In this document: in pieces, positions 59,302 through 64,000 of the stretch
How the letters are laid out: every line of letters starts with the position of its first letter
Position numbering within the stretch: the first letter of the stretch is position 1
Source: Rotaria macrura
Taxonomy: Eukaryota; Rotifera; Eurotatoria; Philodinida; Philodinidae
Length of the DNA stretch: 64,000 nt
NCBI GenBank assembly: GCA_900239685.1
Contig: OENT01000697.1
Span: 1,589-65,588 of the forward strand
Direction of reading: 5' to 3'
The notes under the pieces: generated by a model
The model's database searches: none
Told to the model about the DNA's origin: nothing
The model's input: the letters and a program-made list of their open reading frames with translations, nothing else
Made by a program: the position numbers and the translations under genes

Positions 59302-61794
59302 CGAGAGAAATACAAGATTTTACATTTCAACCGTGTGTGATAAAAACGGCGAAGAATCTTGTGTTCTCGAACTTTTTTTTTTATAAACACTTCATTCTTA
59401 ACAAGATTTTACTTCCCTGAAAAAGAACTACACATGTTGTAACTATTATATTTCTATTTTTGAAGTAATTATGGATATAAAAATCAACTAGTGAGATATA
59501 GCTGTGTCGGCCACATTCTTTTACCGGCATGTTTCTGTTCAAATCTGGAATAAAGTAACCAACAAAAGTTCGACAAGATTAAAAAGTACATACAGATCGT
59601 TTTTTCCATTTGTTTCATGTTTAGGGTCGGGTGTGATTGTTTTGAGAAGACGCACACTTACACTCACTGTATACCCAACGGTTAATTATCGGTGGAGCTC
59701 ATGTTTTATTTATGAATATGATTTGATGAGACTAGAAGATTCCTGAAAAGATTTATCTTCATATATACGCTATCATTCTCGATGTATGATCGTTCTACAC
59801 CTACCTTCTTACCTTTGGTAAAGAATGTATATGAATAAATTGAATTACAACAGTTTTGCTTGAAATGTTGGCTGTAGATAGATCTACTGATGACTAAACA
59901 ACTCTAAAAATTTCGGCGACAAATAGTCTACGATTTTTGAGATACGAAATGTTGAAGACATTGAATTCTCTAATCAATCGTTGCTACACACAAGCATTTT
60001 TGCAATATTTCATATTTTAAAGAAGAACAAATAATTTTGAGACAAAAATGTTGTAATTCAATTTTTCCCTATAAAAAGCCATGTCAAAGGTAGAAGAGTA
60101 ATTAAAACATGTGGTAACGAACTCATTGTAGTTAAGTATATACGTTTTTAATCTATTAATATGCATGCTGGTGGAAATGCTCGTACGTCAAGGTTTTTCC
60201 TCATCACTGTACTTCAGACTTCTTATTGATTTTCAACAAGTTCAAAAAGTAGTGTTCTCTTGTTTAATTATACAGCATTTCGATGATGCGCAAGTATTAG
60301 AACAGTCGTTTAGATACGGGCGAAAAATAAAGTAAAGTAAGAGAACGATTTGACTACAAGTTTTTTTTTTAATCGATTCGTTTTGTTGAGTACGTGTGAA
60401 GAAAAGTATATTTTTATCTTAGGCCATGTTAAAAGAATAGTTAACATTGCGTTTATCTACGGCTTCTTACTTTTCTCTTTTTTTCTGTAAGGCTTATCTT
60501 TCTTGCTTATCAATCGGTCATTCGAACATTCTTTTCAGCAAGCAACACGACCTATTCTTTGCTCCATCACATGTGCCCATATTCTTAACTATTGTCATGT
60601 TTTTTAAAATACCAGTGACCAGGTTTTCAATCACTTTCGATCATTTATATTTATCAATTTCGAATTTTTTGTGCAGCATTCATCCGTTTTCGAAGATATT
60701 TTTATCTTTGTCCTATTTGGTCGCTTTTCGTAGCAGTCTAGGCCCATATGCCACCGAAAGAGTGTTGTATTCTCCGTATGATTGTTCGGTTTTTTTTCAT
60801 CCTCACCTTAAACACATGCTCCGAGAGAACGTTCTTCCATCTGACTATTGCATGGGTAATACGACTCTCTCTGGGACTACGTTTTGGTGTAATTGGAGTC
60901 TACGTTTCTACGAAACATGGTAGAAGTGGATAACGAATAAAAAATATTCACTTACAAATATTCCTTTAGATATATCGTCGAACCATGCCGAATGTTAGAC
61001 ATAGAGACGTTTGCAGCACTGTTCTATCTGATGATGAAAATCTGACTTCGCTATAGGTATAAATGGTCGAAAGATAGTAAAAATGGTGGTTGGCCTTTTA
61101 ATAAATGCTGACTATAGTTTAAGATATACTTCAATATGAGACTAATACTTAAGAAGAAAATTCGGTAGAAAAGTGGACTCGGTTGCATCTTGCGCAACTG
61201 TAAGTATCAAAAGCTAGACTATACGTCAGGTTTCGTGAACTCTGATGTTGAACGATCGGTCTAACCTAATTTTATAGATTGACTTATTAGATCTTCTGCC
61301 TACTAGCAGCGATATCGACACCCACCAGGTGCATACAAACTCACGTACCCTGAGTCTTCCTCCCGTAGTGGTACATGTTGAAACGTTCGCAGTGTTCTAA
61401 TTCATAGTCTTAAGATTTTTCTCATTGTAACTTAACAGTTGATGAAAAATAGTAAACATTTAGGTTTATCTCGGGAACCATATTAGTATAATGGTTGTAG
61501 AAAAGCATTGTTGTAAGTAAAGCTATCGTTTTCCTTTTGTTTTTATAATTGTTAAATAGTTGAAGTGAAGTCGAAAACCTCATTTAAAATCAGTAATTAT
61601 GAGGTTCAAAAATAAAAACAGCATGCTTAGACATCTGCTATATTTTGTGAGATGAGCTAAGAATTGCTAGTGGTGTTCATTGCTTTCGCTGCATATTTAT
61701 ACCGTCTTTAAAGATATATTTAAAAAATAAATGTATTCCTTTCTTTTCTGTTTAGTGGTTAGCGCGATTATTGTACCGGTTGCTCTAGTCGAAT
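59302..61794. other. Gene-poor stretch
   Basis: Could hold upstream exons of the ankyrin gene on the minus strand, but none is convincing. The 158-codon frame at 60447-60923 has no recognisable similarity. Confidence 0.5.
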
Positions 61795-64000
61795 ATGTCT
61801 TCAACGGGTGCTGTTGAAATAGATACTGATGAACATATTTATGCTCATCCAGAATATGTCGACAAACTGTTTGATCATCAACTAATGGGTGTACAAACGT
61901 TATATGAAGTCATTTTACACGGTATACAACTATATGGCGATCGACCTTTGTTTTCATATCGAGACTCGTCCAATCAAGAATTTCAATCTTATACATACAC
62001 GTAAGAAGGCATAGTATATTGTGCATGGTTTAAGAATAACATAGTACTTAAGTGGGAATTGAACTTGATTTCGATCAATCAATTTTGATTCAGATGAAAC
62101 TGACAATGAGAATATCTAAAGCTGCGACGAATAAAAAAAATTCTAGCTTCAAAACTTTGATGAGTCAATACGAAAGTAATTGAACAACATGCCAATCATT
62201 AATATCTTCTTAATCCGCTGGCTGTGTACTTTGGGATGAGGTTATTTCATGTAAACTAAAAGTACTTTTGATCATGAGATTTGGTGGATTATATTCATAC
62301 ATGGAAAAATAAACGATTTATAACAGAAGTTAGAAATATATTCATAAAGTTCGAGTTGAAGCAGAGCTGCCAAAACAAAGAAATACGAGTCGAATTAAGG
62401 GGTACTCGGAGCTGTTCACCATTTTTTTACCTCAATTCTCAAGTCGTAGTCCGATGCTATGGTTTTTCAAGATCACTAACAAGTCAGTGAGAGTTGAGTA
62501 TTCACGAACCCACACACGTATGTCGAAACAACCGCTAAGATGAAAATAACTCAAGATCATCCATTATTTTTTCTTCCATGCTCTACTAAATTTTATGTAT
62601 GGTTTTCAATAAGTTCTGACAGTTGGAAAAGTTTATTGACAGAAAAAGACATTCGGCTGATCTTTCTACTGACAATGTTCGAAGTTAGTCGCCATCATAC
62701 TCGATACAAAGTTTCATCTTGTCGATCTACTTTTGAAAATGTCTTTCTGTATTCCTCAACCGGAATTGAATTGCGCTTCTTGGTTATTACTTTCGACAAA
62801 CTTGTTGCATATGGATATAAGTCAAATCTATCATTTAGATAGCTGAGTAACTAAAAGTCTGAAGAACAAAGATAAGGCAAGTATGAGTCATTACTTCTAT
62901 ATTTTCTTGTTGAAAATAGTTGTATGCATGAAACGAAAGAAAAGTAGCTAAACATTAGCCATATTAGCGAGTCAATAACGCTTCCATTTGTTGTGTAGCT
63001 ACATGAAAGTTTTAGCTGTTAGGAAAAGCTCCTGTTGAGGTTAGAAAAAAATCAGCATAAAATATTAGACTTGTGTTGTCAGAAGTTTTTGAACGCTGTT
63101 TGTAGAAAAAGAAAACCCTAATGATGGTGGTACTCATACTAAACCATGCATTGAACTCGTTGCTTTTTGGTTCATCTGAAATTCAATCTATAAAAGAAGT
63201 ATTTAGTTTTTCCACTATCTTTTCTACTATATTCAAATCTAACTGGCCATTTTGTATTTCGATTATTATTTCTTAACTTCAAAACATATTTTTCTTAACT
63301 ATAAAATCTATTGCAGGTACAATTTACTTAGTAGCGTACTCAAAACATGTTAACTAACAAGACTAGCCAATAAAGGAAAATTTTCAATATAAAATCTAAA
63401 TTCGTTTACTTTGAATCTCAAATATTGGCTATCAGTAAAAAGGTTCTCAGTAATTTCTTTCACGATACGATGAATCCTTTGTTTGTCTGGTTTGTATAAT
63501 ATGACAATTTCACTTGTAGGCAAGTATGCAATATGATGCATGACATCGGAAGTGCTATAGTGCGCATGCTTCCTAAAAAGTCGAGCGATACATTTATTGG
63601 TATATACGGTTCGGTTACAGTTCAGTATGCCCTCATTTTGTATTCATCTTGGTCCTTTTCATTGGTACCGGTGGGTATCTATGACACGCTTGGCAAAGAT
63701 GGCGTACGATTTATTACTAAGCATGCTGAGCTCGAATTAGTTTTCGCGGATAATTTACAGCGTGTAAACAACTTGGTTCAATGGAATGATGAGAAATCAC
63801 TACTTAAAACGATTATTAGTTTGATCCAACCCTCGTCTGAATTGACGGAGAAAGCAAAAGCGAAAGGAATTCAAATAATAACATTTGAGGATGCAATGAA
63901 AATGGGTGCTGCGCATCGATTAGAGCCGAACCCACCCAAACCTACTGATACAGCTGTAATTATGTATACTAGCGGTAGTACAGGAGAACCGAAAGGTAAC
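61795..64000 (+). CDS. Long-chain acyl-CoA synthetase, 5' part (cut by window end)
   Basis: Exon 1 is 61795-62000 and exon 2 starts at 63520 and runs to a likely donor at 63996 (AAAG then GTAAC) or past the end. The junction keeps phase across a 1,519-base intron. The protein begins MSSTGAVEIDTDEHIYAHPE, has GVQTLYEVILHGIQLYGDRP and SYTYTQV, then IGIYGSVTVQYALILYSSWS, VPVGIYDTLG and the AMP-binding P-loop YTSGSTGEPKG. This order is that of ACSL enzymes, which activate fatty acids through an acyl-AMP on the ER, mitochondrial outer membrane or peroxisomes. An in-frame TAG sits just before the ATG, supporting that start. Lid and C-terminal domains lie outside the window. Confidence 0.88.
62001..63519 (+). 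other. Long first intron of the acyl-CoA synthetase gene
   Basis: GTAAGA donor and CTTGTAG acceptor. The interior contains only short unsupported frames and no ends of a transposon that I can see. Confidence 0.65.

Noticed and set aside
60447..60923. 158-codon plus-strand frame
   Set aside because: Phe/Ser/Leu-rich translation typical of AT-rich noncoding DNA; no recognisable domain.
61475..61520. tRNA-like A box (TTAGTATAATGG)
   Set aside because: No B box or cloverleaf follows.
1..64000. CRISPR arrays, rRNA genes, bacterial operons
   Set aside because: None seen; the tandem repeats found have no regular spacers and the coding genes have spliceosomal introns.

Overview
The window is AT-rich eukaryotic DNA with short GT-AG introns (mostly 38-90 bases) and long gene-poor gaps. 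A bdelloid rotifer is the best inference. The reasons are a membrane-anchored pentapeptide-repeat protein of a type I associate with bdelloids, an R-S-E ADP-ribosyltransferase and NACHT-HEAT gene of the kind expanded there, and scattered GTGGG/CACCC tracts resembling the bdelloid telomere unit. No database search was possible.

Layout: 1-0.96 kb holds a 310-base tandem repeat. 1.0-9.6 kb is gene-free apart from a hairpin, a fold-back repeat and a dead pogo-like transposon with TIRs, TA flanks and a CENP-B-type HTH remnant. 9.6-11.8 kb carries the pentapeptide-repeat protein. 14.7-16.6 kb (minus) carries a six-exon gene joining a USP8-type dimerisation domain to a RING-IBR-RING ubiquitin ligase. 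19.8-23.3 kb is a 13-exon ERp57-like protein disulfide isomerase. 26.2-27.8 kb is an intronless KY-like transglutaminase-fold protein without its catalytic Cys. 29.5-34.3 kb (minus) holds three compact genes: RSL24D1-like ribosome biogenesis factor, Flattop (CFAP126)-like ciliary protein and SHB-type SH2 adaptor. 35.8-36.2 kb is a complete tRNA-derived SINE with poly(A) and 16-base target duplication. 39.1-40.0 kb is a hAT-type non-autonomous transposon with a perfect 8-base duplication, next to an F-box-like fragment.

44.3-56.2 kb looks like an accessory, possibly immune, block on the plus strand: an ankyrin protein with a putative Cys/His domain, a NACHT NTPase with 14 near-identical HEAT-like repeats, and an ADP-ribosyltransferase. 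59.05-59.3 kb (minus) is the last exon of an ankyrin gene. 61.8 kb to the end is the 5' part of a long-chain acyl-CoA synthetase cut by the window edge.

Most promising for novelty: the USP8_dimer-RBR fusion (all splice phases agree), the SINE, the hAT MITE, and the NACHT-HEAT/ART neighbourhood. Spliced models were derived by eye from splice sites, reading phase and family similarity; they have no transcript support.
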